Shown: in pieces, positions 45,283-54,714 of the stretch
How positions within the stretch are numbered: position 1 is the first letter of the stretch
How the letters are laid out: the number at the start of each line of letters is the position of its first letter
NCBI GenBank assembly: GCA_965222005.1
Contig: OZ244935.1
Span: 4,898,001 to 4,962,000, forward strand
Source: CBDCTM01 sp965222005
GTDB lineage: Bacteria > Bacteroidota > Bacteroidia > Chitinophagales > Saprospiraceae
Direction of reading: 5' to 3'
Length of the DNA: 64,000 nt
Translations under genes and position numbers: made by a program
The notes under the pieces: generated by a model
Database searches by the model: none
What the model was told of the DNA's origin: nothing
The model's input: the letters and a program-made list of their open reading frames with translations, nothing else

Positions 45283-47122
45283 TTAATTTTTAACAATTTT
45301 TCTGACCGTCATTTCATTCGCATCTTCCAGCCGGATAAAATATACACCGGATGGCAGAGTTGTTAAATCAATTTCGAGGCTTTCTGCATAACGGGCTTTT
45401 CCTGTATGCATTAGTGTTCCTCTAATATCGTAAATCGAAAATTGGAACACTTGTTCATAGCTTTCAGGCAGGCTCAGGTTCACAAAATTGTCAACTACCG
45501 GATTAGGGTGTACTACTACATCTCCCAAATTTCCTGCAATTTCCTGATTTGAATTGCCATAAGCTGATCTGCTTTGAGCAGGCGCCTTTTTACTTCGGAA
45601 GCAAGGTGGTGATAATATATTTACCATCCTGGACTCCGTAAAAGTTGCTCCATCTCCGGCAGTCATCGTTACTGAAACAGTTACAAAACATGCAGGAGCA
45701 CAGTTAAACGAAATATAAGCATTCGGGCCATTAGCTGATACAGAGGTATTGGTAGCACTCCACGAATAGGTATAAGGCGGAGGATGATTGGAATAAGCCG
45801 GAGCCGCCAGCCGAATACTCGCACTTGCTGTAAAATCCCCATCTTCTGAACATACCTGAGATGGCGCACTTATTTCTACTCCAAAAAAAGGATCTATATG
45901 ATAAGCAATGACTTCACAGGCTTTTTCTGCCACAGCCTGTGCATTGTCATCTTCAGAAGTACCCGTAGCAAATCCGTTGAAAGTCACATCGGGATTGGAA
46001 AAGTGTAATGCCCGTGAAGATACAGGGATAGAAGTGGCATACAAGATCGACATAATTGTTCGATCCTGCCCCCCCGTTGTAAACCGCCAGCCATGCCGAC
46101 AGTCATCCTGATCATCGCCACAATTTGGATCGTTTGAAGGGCAGGGAACATTGGCACTTCGGTTGTGCTCAGCACCAAATTGATGTGCCAATTCATGCGC
46201 CAGCGTCCAGGTAGGTGCAAAATTGCTCTGTACCTCTGATATAAGATAAATACCATCCTTGGAAGCTGCTCCCCGAATGCCCACATAATTCATAGAAGTC
46301 AGCATCACTACCAGATCAGCTCTGTAAGCATCGCGCAGACCGCTTGCCGTGGTCGCTAATGAACTGAGATCGGTTTGTATAGCCAAAGAATAAGCAAAAC
46401 TAAAAGCTGAATAATGAAACCGCATACTGATACCATCCACGCCACTATTACCCAAAGCTGTTTCAAAAGCAGCCATACTACCGTAGAAATGAACCAGTGC
46501 TGCCCAGAAGTTTTGTGTGCCGTACCAGGCAGTTACATCCGGCGGTATTAATACTAACACATCTATAATTCCAGCACAAAAATTGCCACCACAAAGATCC
46601 GTATTTTCAACTGGTGGTGTGTAACCAGGTATGGATGTAGTACCACAAACCTCATTTTGGAATTCCGAAATTTTCAGCTCTCTTATTATCGAAACCGTTG
46701 AATCAAAAGGAATGATTTCCCAAAAGCTGGTATCGGTTTGAACATATCCGGTGAGCATTCCGTATGCTTTCAGCAGGCCCACATAGCCCGCTTCTCCGTC
46801 GAGCTTGCCTGCCCAACTGTATGCCCCATCTGCTTTAGGCTCGTAATTTATTTCATTGCATGTAAATGATTGTCCATATCCAGGTAAGGTAAGATCAAGT
46901 ACTGCGCTACCATTTAATGAGGCACTCAAATCGCCAAATAAGACATACTCCATTTGTTTGGTAGCATTGTCATTTGCCAGGTTTTGAATATACAGCATGC
47001 GTTCTGGGCTAAGGCCTTCGGGAAGCGTGGTAGAAGTAAAAAAATCAGGTGTTTGCGCCAATAGCGAATCAAAAGAAAACAGGCTAAAAATCAGAAGAAT
47101 CGTTGTGAGACTGCGTTTTCAT
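45283..47122 (-). CDS. Secreted reprolysin-like metallopeptidase, frameshift in signal peptide
   Basis: The long frame (45283-47061 and open upstream) encodes an M12B-type zinc peptidase. It has WTLAHELAHQFGAEHNRS (HExxHxxGxxH, near residue 288), a downstream Met-turn candidate in TIMSILYA, an Ig/PKD-like domain (PPYTYSWSATNTS), and a type A T9SS tail starting VVVHPNPVVDNFVNL. The frame has no ATG; the only suitable one is at 47122 in another phase. Removing one A from ATGAAAACGC would join it to the signal peptide RSLTTILLIFSLFSFDSLLA-Q. As written, export would fail unless initiation is unusual. The peptidase is followed by copy 3 of the lipoprotein array. Confidence 0.8.
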
Positions 47123-47344
47123 AGTCATTGTTTTTAGGTGATTGGAAATATTGCAATATAACAAATTATCAACATATAATGCAAGTAAATTGTTGATTTT
47201 AACAAATTTTATTTTATCTGATTTATACCACATCGCAGGGAGTGGGTGGAAGGATGGAGGGTTGGTGAAGGGAGCGGGTTCCCTTAACCTTCTCCTGCCA
47301 AACAAAAAACAAAATTCCACCTACCTTTGTCATCAAAAATCACA

Positions 47345-47902
47345 ATGACCAATCCCTGGCAAACGCTGAGCACACAGACCGTATATGACAATCCCTGGAT
47401 AGAAGTTACCCATCGTGAAGTCATCAATCCATCCGGCAATCCGGGCATTTATGGCCTGGTGCATTTCAAAAATCTGGCTATCGGTATTGTACCGCTCGAC
47501 GAGCAGCTCAATACCTGGCTGGTGGGGCAGTATCGCTACACGCTGAATGAATATAGCTGGGAAATTCCCGAGGGTGGCGGACCATTGGGTAGCGACCCGC
47601 TGAAGTCGGCCAAGCGGGAGTTGCTGGAAGAAACGGGCATCCGGGCGGAGCGCTGGACGAAAATTCTGGACTTGCATACTTCCAATTCGGTGACCGATGA
47701 AGCGGGGCTGGCCTATGTGGCGCAGGGGCTGAGCTTTGGGGAGGCGCAGCCGGAGGATAGCGAGGAGCTGCGCATCAGAAAGCTACCGCTGGCCGAGGCC
47801 GTGGAGATGGTGATGCACGGTGAGATCACGGATGCGCTGGCAATGGTATCGCTGCTGAAGGTTTGGATGCTGGTGAAAAGAGGGGGTTTGTTGGTGGGCT
47901 GA
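47345..47902 (+). CDS. NUDIX hydrolase (ADP-ribose pyrophosphatase-like)
   Basis: The 185-residue protein (ATG 47345) hydrolyses a nucleoside diphosphate linked to another moiety, most likely ADP-ribose or a sugar nucleotide. The Nudix box SAKRELLEETGI (about residues 84-95) has the metal-binding RELLEE intact; the first, less critical Glu of the G-x5-E consensus is a Ser. Upstream the family-typical YSWEIPEGGGPLG is present. The gene is intact, unlike the copy at 41908-42321, from which it differs by the 39-bp segment between AATCCCTGG repeats at its 5' end. Confidence 0.88.
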   Translation: MTNPWQTLSTQTVYDNPWIEVTHREVINPSGNPGIYGLVHFKNLAIGIVPLDEQLNTWLVGQYRYTLNEYSWEIPEGGGPLGSDPLKSAKRELLEETGIRAERWTKILDLHTSNSVTDEAGLAYVAQGLSFGEAQPEDSEELRIRKLPLAEAVEMVMHGEITDALAMVSLLKVWMLVKRGGLLVG

Positions 47903-47912
47903 TCGGGAAATA

Positions 47913-48686
47913 CTACAGTTTTTCGATCACGCGCTGGAAGGTAACTAGCTGACGTCGGGAAATTTCGAGCTCTTCGCCGTTTTGCATGCTTACCAATCGA
48001 TTTCGGGCATCAAATTTTTGAATTCGCTGAAGGTTAACAACGGTAGATTTGTGAATTTGAAGGAAGTCTTTGTGGCTGGAAAGTAGCTTGCTGTAATATC
48101 CCAGGTTTTTGGTAGATTTTAATGTGGAGCCATCTTTTAGGTATATGGTCGATATTGTATCAAAAGCAGAGAAGTAGAGGATATTTTTGCAATCGACAAA
48201 TCGGATCATCCCTTTTGAAAGTACGATACCAATCCTTTCGGGTGAGTGAACATCCGATTTGAGTATATCAAGCAGCACTTCTATTTGATTGGTTTGAGAC
48301 TGATAGGTGGTAGCTATGAGCTGATCCAGTGTTTTTTTCAACTCTTCAAAATCAATAGGCTTGGTGATAAAGTTGAGGCAGGAATAGCGGATGGCTTTAA
48401 GGGCATTTTCAAAAGTACCATGTGCTGTCACAAAAATCAGAGCTTTGTTGAGATGGCTATAGTCGACACTATTGAGCACATCAAAGATCGTTTCATCTCC
48501 CAGATCGATATCAAGCAGGGCGACATCAATATCTGTTTGAGCAAGAATTTGCCGGGCTGCTTGGCCATCTGTGCCGATATACTTCAGCTCGGCCGGATTG
48601 GCATAATTGGAGAAGAAAAACCGGAGGATATCGATATTCTCCTGTTGATCCTCAATGATGGCTACCGTGATCTTTTGCTTATTCAT
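47913..48686 (-). CDS. LytTR-type response regulator
   Basis: The 257-residue protein has an N-terminal receiver (about 5-125): VAIIEDQQENIDIL, the phospho-acceptor Asp in ALLDIDLGDE, VTAHG and ITKPID. The C-terminal LytTR DNA-binding domain (about 150-255) has FVDCKNILYFSAFDTISTIY, FLQIHKSTVVNL and ISRRQLVTFQRVI. It should be phosphorylated by the kinase encoded directly upstream, whose gene overlaps it by 8 bp. Targets are unknown; candidates are the divergent or neighbouring surface-protein genes. Confidence 0.92.
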   Translation of the reverse strand: MNKQKITVAIIEDQQENIDILRFFFSNYANPAELKYIGTDGQAARQILAQTDIDVALLDIDLGDETIFDVLNSVDYSHLNKALIFVTAHGTFENALKAIRYSCLNFITKPIDFEELKKTLDQLIATTYQSQTNQIEVLLDILKSDVHSPERIGIVLSKGMIRFVDCKNILYFSAFDTISTIYLKDGSTLKSTKNLGYYSKLLSSHKDFLQIHKSTVVNLQRIQKFDARNRLVSMQNGEELEISRRQLVTFQRVIEKL

Positions 48687-51594
48687 GTCTGAAAATTATA
48701 GTGACCCGGGTTCCATTTTCATCCGACTGCTGTTCCATATCAATCTCATGCCCCAGTGTTTTTAATACCTCGATCCGCTCTGCAATGATCTTAGTGCCCA
48801 GTGATTTTTCTGCGCCCAAGCGGTTTTGCTTTCTCCGCGTCGCCTCTGCTATTCCAATGCCATTGTCCCTGACGGTAATATGAAGTTGGTCTTCCACTAT
48901 GCCCACCACAATATCGATCTTACCCTTCCGATTTTTCAATGGGGTAATGCCGTGCTTAATCGAATTTTCTATCAATGGTTGAATCAGCATGGGCGGAATA
49001 AACAGATTCTCGATACTGATCTCCTCTTCAATATGGAAGGTATAATCAAAGCTTTTCTGTCGCTTTTCCTGCTCAAAGGCCAAATAATAGCCTATCAAGC
49101 TAAGTTCTTCGCTCAAGGGCACCAGTATGTTCTCCTGATCGGCCGCAAAGTTGCCCCGATAACTACTATTGAGCAGAGCCCGCATGAGTTTAGATAGCCG
49201 CACCACCTGATTGCTGGCCTTGAGTTTGTTATCATTGAGAATATTAGATTGTATGGAAGAGAGAGCATTAAAGATAAAATGGGGATTGAGCTCGGAAAGT
49301 AATATCTGATTCTTCAGATACTGATTCTCTTTAATTTTTTCCTGATAGAGTCTTTGGCGACGACGGACGGTGTAATATTTTATCAAATAGTAAATCAAGG
49401 TGCCTAAAATGAGTGTGACAAATAAAGCCTGCACCCAACTTCTCTGGTAAAAGGGTATATTCACAGCAAAGCTCAACTGATCTGTCGGCCAATACTTCGG
49501 AGGTAGGTCAGTTGGGCCGGCTCGAAGTCGTACACTATGGCCACCATGAGGCAAGTCATCGAGCAAAAGCTTGGTATCGGCTGTCCATGCCGACCAGGCT
49601 CCACCATCCAGTTGATATTGAAACTGTACCGTTTTGGGCCGCATCATGCCGCAAGCCTCATATACCAGCTCCACATCATTGACACCTTTCGGAATAGTAT
49701 AGGTACGGTCGGAATGCTTAAAATGAACCGATTCGTTATTGATGCGAATAAAATTGGGATTCAACGGAGGGCGTTGCAAAATGTCGTCATTAGGTTTCAG
49801 TATAGAAAGGTGGCTGGCAGAAGTAATCCAAATTCTGTCTTCAGAATCTCTGTAAAAGCAATCGAAACCGGGTTCGATGCCGGTATAACCATAGGTTTCA
49901 TTGATGGGCCAGATGTCGATTTCCCCTCTTTTTAAATATCTTTTCTTATCAAAGAAATAGAGTCCATCTTTCGCGCCGATCAGAAGTATAGAATCATTAT
50001 AGTCAATAATATCCTTAACCATTAATTGAAGAACGACACTTTCAATTTTTTGGAATTGCATGGTATGTACGTTGATTTTGGCTAAGCCTTCATTTAACCC
50101 CAGCCAAAGCAAGCTATCATCCTGGTGCATGCCGAAAGTGCCTTGGTTAACTAACTCGTTGTAATCATCACCATAATCAATGGCTTCCTCCGTATCGGGA
50201 TTATAAACCCCTAGTCCACCATAGCTCGTCATCCAGTATCTGTTGTAAATATCCTGGCTTATAGATTCAAAACTCTGGCCTGCGTCTATTCCAATTCCAG
50301 TCATGTCAACATAACTCATTTCATTATCTTTTGTAATCGAAATTCGATCATTCATACTTCCAATGATTTGATCTCTATACCCGTCATAGTGAACAGAAAA
50401 ATGTGCATTTGATGCTTTTTTAGCTTTTAACATCAAATCAAGCATTGGTTCCAATTTAGGAGTCATTTTTAGCAAGCCTCCGTGGGGAATATAAATAGTA
50501 CCCGAAGAATCCTTAGCACTTCGTACCCCATAGTGACTTCTAAGAGCAAAAGGATATTCTTCGGGCCCTTCAACTATCAATTGGTCAACCTGAAATGATG
50601 TGTCTATCGTGTATAGTCCATGGGAATAAGAATGGCCTACGAAAACACCTTTATCGGCTTCTATGACAGACCATACATAGGCGGGTTTATCAGAATTGAA
50701 ATGATAGAACCATTGAGGTGTCAACACATAGATACCTGACTCAGAGCCAATAAATATTGTACCATTTGAACTTTCTTTTATATCATTTACAGGTGTAGTG
50801 CCTTTTAAAGACCAGGGGTATCCCTTTTGAGAAATTCCAACGATATGTGAAAGGGAAAGCCTTACTGCAGCTCCTGAAGGAATAGTGAGGCTATAGTAAG
50901 GATAATAAGGATTCTGCCAGCCATCAACATTTATCGTCACACTATCATAATTAGATATCTCGTATTTAGCACAAATAGATTTGTCTTTTTCATCTCTGAA
51001 TTCATATAAAGTTTCACTCCTGGAGTTAATGAAGGTGGAGGAATTTATTGTAACTGGGCGATCTATAAATGAATACCCCTTTCTGGAAGAATCTTGAGCG
51101 ACCCACAATGGATGCGGTATCTCTTCACTTGTAATGGAGTAATCGGAGAAATCAAACGTGTAAACAGATGGATACCTGACAAATATGGCCCTACTGTAAT
51201 CATTTTTCAACATCCAAGCATAATATCCTTCTTGAAGATCCAATCGGATATTTTTAAAGTCAGCACCATCAAATATGCTGATCCCTTTCTCTGTAATAAA
51301 AATCAGATTGCCTTTATCGTCCTCTGTTATTTCCATAATGCGATTGCCAATCAGCCCATTTGCTGTACTATAATTGCTAAAAGTCTCTCCATTGAATTTT
51401 GACAGGCCATTTCTCGTCCCTATCCAGATATTGCCCAAACGATCTTCGTACAGGCAGTGTATCTTCATCTGCGCCAGTCCATGCCGCATGTCGAAGTGGC
51501 GATAGTTGGTTTGTGGAGGTTGAGCAAGGCAGTCACAGCAAATGATAAATCCCATGACCCAGCTTAACCAAAAATAGTCTGCCCGTTTGATCAT
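48679..51594 (-). CDS. Propeller-type sensor histidine kinase (LytS/His_kinase class)
   Basis: The 971-residue membrane kinase has a signal peptide (MIKRADYFWLSWVMGFII) and a periplasmic two-bladed-series propeller (reg_prop repeats such as LYEDRLGNIWIGTRNGLSKF) over about 30-630. A Y_Y_Y-type domain (about 640-705, VELVYEACGMMRPKTVQFQY) and one TM (near 725) follow, then His_kinase with SELNPHFIFNALSSIQSNI (His near 768) and HATPase_c with PPMLIQPLIENSIKHG. The histidine motif class pairs with LytTR regulators, consistent with the next gene. The ligand is unknown, perhaps an oligosaccharide. Confidence 0.9.
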   Translation of the reverse strand: MIKRADYFWLSWVMGFIICCDCLAQPPQTNYRHFDMRHGLAQMKIHCLYEDRLGNIWIGTRNGLSKFNGETFSNYSTANGLIGNRIMEITEDDKGNLIFITEKGISIFDGADFKNIRLDLQEGYYAWMLKNDYSRAIFVRYPSVYTFDFSDYSITSEEIPHPLWVAQDSSRKGYSFIDRPVTINSSTFINSRSETLYEFRDEKDKSICAKYEISNYDSVTINVDGWQNPYYPYYSLTIPSGAAVRLSLSHIVGISQKGYPWSLKGTTPVNDIKESSNGTIFIGSESGIYVLTPQWFYHFNSDKPAYVWSVIEADKGVFVGHSYSHGLYTIDTSFQVDQLIVEGPEEYPFALRSHYGVRSAKDSSGTIYIPHGGLLKMTPKLEPMLDLMLKAKKASNAHFSVHYDGYRDQIIGSMNDRISITKDNEMSYVDMTGIGIDAGQSFESISQDIYNRYWMTSYGGLGVYNPDTEEAIDYGDDYNELVNQGTFGMHQDDSLLWLGLNEGLAKINVHTMQFQKIESVVLQLMVKDIIDYNDSILLIGAKDGLYFFDKKRYLKRGEIDIWPINETYGYTGIEPGFDCFYRDSEDRIWITSASHLSILKPNDDILQRPPLNPNFIRINNESVHFKHSDRTYTIPKGVNDVELVYEACGMMRPKTVQFQYQLDGGAWSAWTADTKLLLDDLPHGGHSVRLRAGPTDLPPKYWPTDQLSFAVNIPFYQRSWVQALFVTLILGTLIYYLIKYYTVRRRQRLYQEKIKENQYLKNQILLSELNPHFIFNALSSIQSNILNDNKLKASNQVVRLSKLMRALLNSSYRGNFAADQENILVPLSEELSLIGYYLAFEQEKRQKSFDYTFHIEEEISIENLFIPPMLIQPLIENSIKHGITPLKNRKGKIDIVVGIVEDQLHITVRDNGIGIAEATRRKQNRLGAEKSLGTKIIAERIEVLKTLGHEIDMEQQSDENGTRVTIIFRHE

Positions 51595-51679
51595 ACCGAA
51601 AGTAAAGATACTCGCTCCTCTGATTTTCTCTAAATTGCTATACTACTAAAAGTGCTTTCCTCCGGCATACCCCACAGGC

Positions 51680-52372
51680 CTATTGGCTGGCCGCATCACC
51701 ACCACCAAACTTATAGCCCGCCGAAAGGCCAAACACGCGGTTTCTTCGTACATGGCCATCAGAGGTATCGGGTGTATTATTGGCCAGGCCCCAGCTGTAA
51801 AACAAGCCTACTTCAACGGCATTGATCAAAAGGCCCAGGCCGCCGTTGAGCCCAAAGTCGAGTCGTTTGTAATCATCCTCATCGGCATCGGAGCCCCAAC
51901 TGATATCTTCTTCGTAGGATTCCTTGACCCCACCGATGGTGGAATCGCCTTTTCCTTTGCCGGTTAGCCCTATGCCTACATAAGGCCCCAGCAGGGCAAA
52001 CAGCCGGTTGTTGCCCATGGGAAAGGATGTTTTGGCTGTGAGGGGTATATCCAGATACAGTAGTCTGAGGTTGCCTTCCACATCAATTTTGCCATTCAAA
52101 AAATCCTCCGTATGCAAATCTACTTTAATACCCCGCCCCATGAGTATTAGGCCAGTTTCGAATGAAAAGGATTCGTTGATTGGAAATTCGGCAGTGGGTC
52201 CAACATGAAATCCGGGAAGGAGCTTCCAGTTGTCATCGTAGGTTTCAAAATCATCTTTGCCCATCATAGTGGACATGTTGGCACCGAGCTTGATGCCAAA
52301 GGTCTGAGCAAAGGTGGTGTTTGGCAATGTGTAAGCTAAAAAGATAAGGAATAAACTGATGATGTTTTTCAT
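51680..52372 (-). CDS. PorT-like outer-membrane beta-barrel protein
   Basis: The 230-residue protein has a signal peptide (IISLFLIFLAYTLPNTTFA). The body is a run of amphipathic strands, with aromatic girdles, of the outer-membrane beta-barrel/PorT family: FGIKLGANMSTMMGKDDF, ESFSFETGLILMGRGIKVD, YLDIPLTAKTSF, YVGIGLTGKGKGD, GLNGGLGLLINAVEVGLFY and a final SAGYKFGGGDA. It is placed upstream of the sensor kinase on the same strand with 85 bp between. It is a structural or porin-type protein; no enzymatic role was seen. Confidence 0.75.
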   Translation of the reverse strand: MKNIISLFLIFLAYTLPNTTFAQTFGIKLGANMSTMMGKDDFETYDDNWKLLPGFHVGPTAEFPINESFSFETGLILMGRGIKVDLHTEDFLNGKIDVEGNLRLLYLDIPLTAKTSFPMGNNRLFALLGPYVGIGLTGKGKGDSTIGGVKESYEEDISWGSDADEDDYKRLDFGLNGGLGLLINAVEVGLFYSWGLANNTPDTSDGHVRRNRVFGLSAGYKFGGGDAASQ

Positions 52373-52508
52373 ATTATTTGAATTTTTAGGTGCAAAATGA
52401 ATTTATTTGATCGTTAATTTTGAGGATTTGGGGAATCGAAGAGTTGACTATTATCGAATCTTCAAATCCCCAACTCGCCAAATGAAATCACTTCGGTCCG
52501 GTTTTTAA

Positions 52509-52973
52509 TCATGTGAACGCTTGCCCATACTTCTTCCGATAGTATTGGAAAAATACATTGTAGAAAACCAGAAATACAATAAAGATGAGCGACGAAACCA
52601 GGAAAATAGCCCATCCGTAAACCAGTAAAAAAAGTAATATCCAGATAGCTGCACTTATGTACAGCGCATGCACCAATGCTTTCAACCGAAAGGTGTTATA
52701 CATTTCCGTTTCGTGTTTTTGCTTTGAAAAAGAGAAAAGGGTGAGACCGCCAATGAAAAGTATAGCTGCCAACTCGTCCAGCATATTAGTTTGTACTATT
52801 GTCAGATAACGCGATTCGAGATACGCGCTGACTATTGCAAACACTTTGGTATTAAAAGCTTCCGGTCGGCCACCCCAAAAGTATAGGTAGCCAAAAATCA
52901 GTGCAGCCAGGATCAGTATCAGCCCATAATACTTCGCCCTTTGAGGAAACAGAAATACGTTGCTGCTTGCCAT
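52509..52973 (-). CDS. Small polytopic membrane protein, unknown
   Basis: The 154-residue protein has four hydrophobic segments: GLILILAALIFGYLYFWGG (about 14-32), ELAAILFIGGLTLFSF (about 65-80), ALYISAAIWILLFLLVYG (about 100-118) and FLVSSLIFIVFLVFYNVFF (about 120-140). There are short charged loops and no motif I recognise. It lies between the beta-barrel gene and a lipoprotein gene, all on the minus strand. Confidence 0.55.
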   Translation of the reverse strand: MASSNVFLFPQRAKYYGLILILAALIFGYLYFWGGRPEAFNTKVFAIVSAYLESRYLTIVQTNMLDELAAILFIGGLTLFSFSKQKHETEMYNTFRLKALVHALYISAAIWILLFLLVYGWAIFLVSSLIFIVFLVFYNVFFQYYRKKYGQAFT

Positions 52974-53005
52974 ATTAAGCGGACTTGGTATTGCAATATG
53001 ATTTG

Positions 53006-53626
53006 CTAATTCTTATCACTCACTATATAGACTTCTTCCGACGAGCCGTCTTCAAATTGGACATCCGCGTACACAATGCCGAATTTGTGATTAAATGCCA
53101 TCTCCAGCGCCGCCAGCCCCGGAATGTTTCTTCCCGTTTCCCTTACTTTGATAACTTTAATGAGCAAACCATTCCACAGAAAGTCATCCTCAGTGGACTT
53201 GGCAGTCACTTCCCTTCGGATGGTGCGCATACCGCGCTTCAGAGTATAGACATCTCCCACATTCGCATCATATTTAACCAGAGTGAGGTCTCCATCGGCA
53301 TACACACTTTGCATACCTTTGGAACTGATCCGGTATTGCCGCTCACTTTGTACTGTATTACCTGAAGAGCTAACCCCGTCCACTTCATCTACCATATGTA
53401 AAGCCATTGTATCACTCAATTCAGCAGAAAAGGTAATAGTGGATATTCCATCCTCCCTGCCGCTTACAGTAGCCGACACATTTGACAAGGCAGGATTGGA
53501 TGAAATGGTAAAAAAGTTGCCCGGCTCACCAATGACCGACTCGCTGCCGCCAATACCGTCCACTTCGTCTTTGGAGCAGGCAGTCAATACAAGGCAAATA
53601 AGGATAAGGGATGTTAAGTTTTTCAT
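53006..53626 (-). CDS. Lipoprotein of unknown function
   Basis: The 206-residue protein has a signal ending with the lipobox LVLTAC (about residue 17). The mature part is a beta-rich domain (FFTISSNPALSNVSATVSG, FGIVYADVQFEDGSSEE) with no recognised motif. Its leader contains two overlapping, mutually exclusive inverted repeats (53641-53690). It stands between the four-TM gene and DUF4249 on the same strand. Confidence 0.55.
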   Translation of the reverse strand: MKNLTSLILICLVLTACSKDEVDGIGGSESVIGEPGNFFTISSNPALSNVSATVSGREDGISTITFSAELSDTMALHMVDEVDGVSSSGNTVQSERQYRISSKGMQSVYADGDLTLVKYDANVGDVYTLKRGMRTIRREVTAKSTEDDFLWNGLLIKVIKVRETGRNIPGLAALEMAFNHKFGIVYADVQFEDGSSEEVYIVSDKN

Positions 53627-53640
53627 GCCTAAAGGCTGGT

Positions 53641-53690
53641 TGATGTGAAAAATTGAGTAAACACATCACAATTGTACCATCTTTACTCAA
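53641..53690 (-). promoter_or_regulatory. Overlapping alternative hairpins in the leader of the lipoprotein gene
   Basis: TTGAGTAAA (53653-53661) is the exact reverse complement of TTTACTCAA (53682-53690). Independently, TGATGTG (53641-53647) pairs with CACATCA (53662-53668). The arms are interleaved, so both stems cannot form together. The region is 15 bp upstream of the start codon at 53626. The rest of the 179-bp gap to DUF4249 shows no other feature. Confidence 0.45.
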
Positions 53691-53805
53691 CAGCTTTTGG
53701 CCAGGTACAGCCTTCGGTAAATATCTCTTGGTAAACGGTATGCATGTTATTGTGAACGGCTGAAACGATCACCCATTACGGACTCCTCCGATAATCCTAA
53801 TATGC

Positions 53806-54693
53806 TCAACGTTCCACATGCACATACGCCTGTGTACGCATCCCGAAAATCCCCAGGCCGTTTTCCACATTGGTATTGATACTGACCGGTTCGGAAAAAG
53901 CGCCAAAATCTTCGGCATTGTACTGCTGGGTGAGTGATTTGGTATATAAGTATAACTCTTTGCTCAGTGTGCGAAATTCAATGTAATGGTTTGGTGTAAT
54001 ACAGCAATAAAGCAGGGCCAATTCGTACGTTTTGCCATCAAAAGTTTTATCATCCAGCAGATAAGAGCCGCCTCGGAAGGTTTCAAATGCAGTAGGATCA
54101 TTGACAGAGGCATACTCCCGGCTGATATACACATCACCTCCAGAAGTATCCAACTGTAGTAATGCGACCTCATAAAAATTTTCCTCTCCGGGTGGGTCAT
54201 CAAAAATAATTTCAACGCCATCTTCTCTCTCTCCATATTCATCTATACCCAGATTCTCTTCAAATTTGGCACTTTTTAGCAATACTTTTCGAGGCATTTG
54301 CTGGCGCGCTTCAATATTGGGATAAGTGCCATGGGTTATTTTAATCTCAAATTCCGAATTGCTATTGCCGACCTTGCCTTCCAACTCTACTCCATAGTTG
54401 AAAGGGCGAAAATTTGAGGGCAACAGCTCCAGTGTTTTCCATAAATTACCATCTTTATACAGCTCTACCACCGCATCGTTCACATAATCATCATCCAGTA
54501 CATCATCCAGCAGGCCAAAACTTTTCGTCAGGCTCAACCCTACCAGCGAGTCGCTGTCGGAAATGTAGCTATGCAGCACCAGTTGGTCTTCATGCGGCGG
54601 CGGATCGACTTTGAGGGTGCTGGTAAAAAAATCTTCACAGCCGGCAAAAAGCAGCGCAAAGCTGAACACAAAAATACATCTTATACATTTCAT
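53806..54693 (-). CDS. DUF4249 lipoprotein
   Basis: The 295-residue protein has a signal with the lipobox LLFAGC (about residue 18), followed by EDFFTSTLKVDPPPHEDQL and a beta-sandwich domain characteristic of DUF4249: LVLHSYISDSDSLVGLSLT near the start, VNDAVVELYKDG, and TKSLTQQYNAEDFGAFSEP near the end. DUF4249 proteins are almost always partnered with a TonB-dependent receptor and are probably surface subunits of that transporter. Here the partner gene ends 21 bp upstream. Confidence 0.85.
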   Translation of the reverse strand: MKCIRCIFVFSFALLFAGCEDFFTSTLKVDPPPHEDQLVLHSYISDSDSLVGLSLTKSFGLLDDVLDDDYVNDAVVELYKDGNLWKTLELLPSNFRPFNYGVELEGKVGNSNSEFEIKITHGTYPNIEARQQMPRKVLLKSAKFEENLGIDEYGEREDGVEIIFDDPPGEENFYEVALLQLDTSGGDVYISREYASVNDPTAFETFRGGSYLLDDKTFDGKTYELALLYCCITPNHYIEFRTLSKELYLYTKSLTQQYNAEDFGAFSEPVSINTNVENGLGIFGMRTQAYVHVER

Positions 54694-54714
54694 AACTCTC
54701 TGATTATCAATTAC

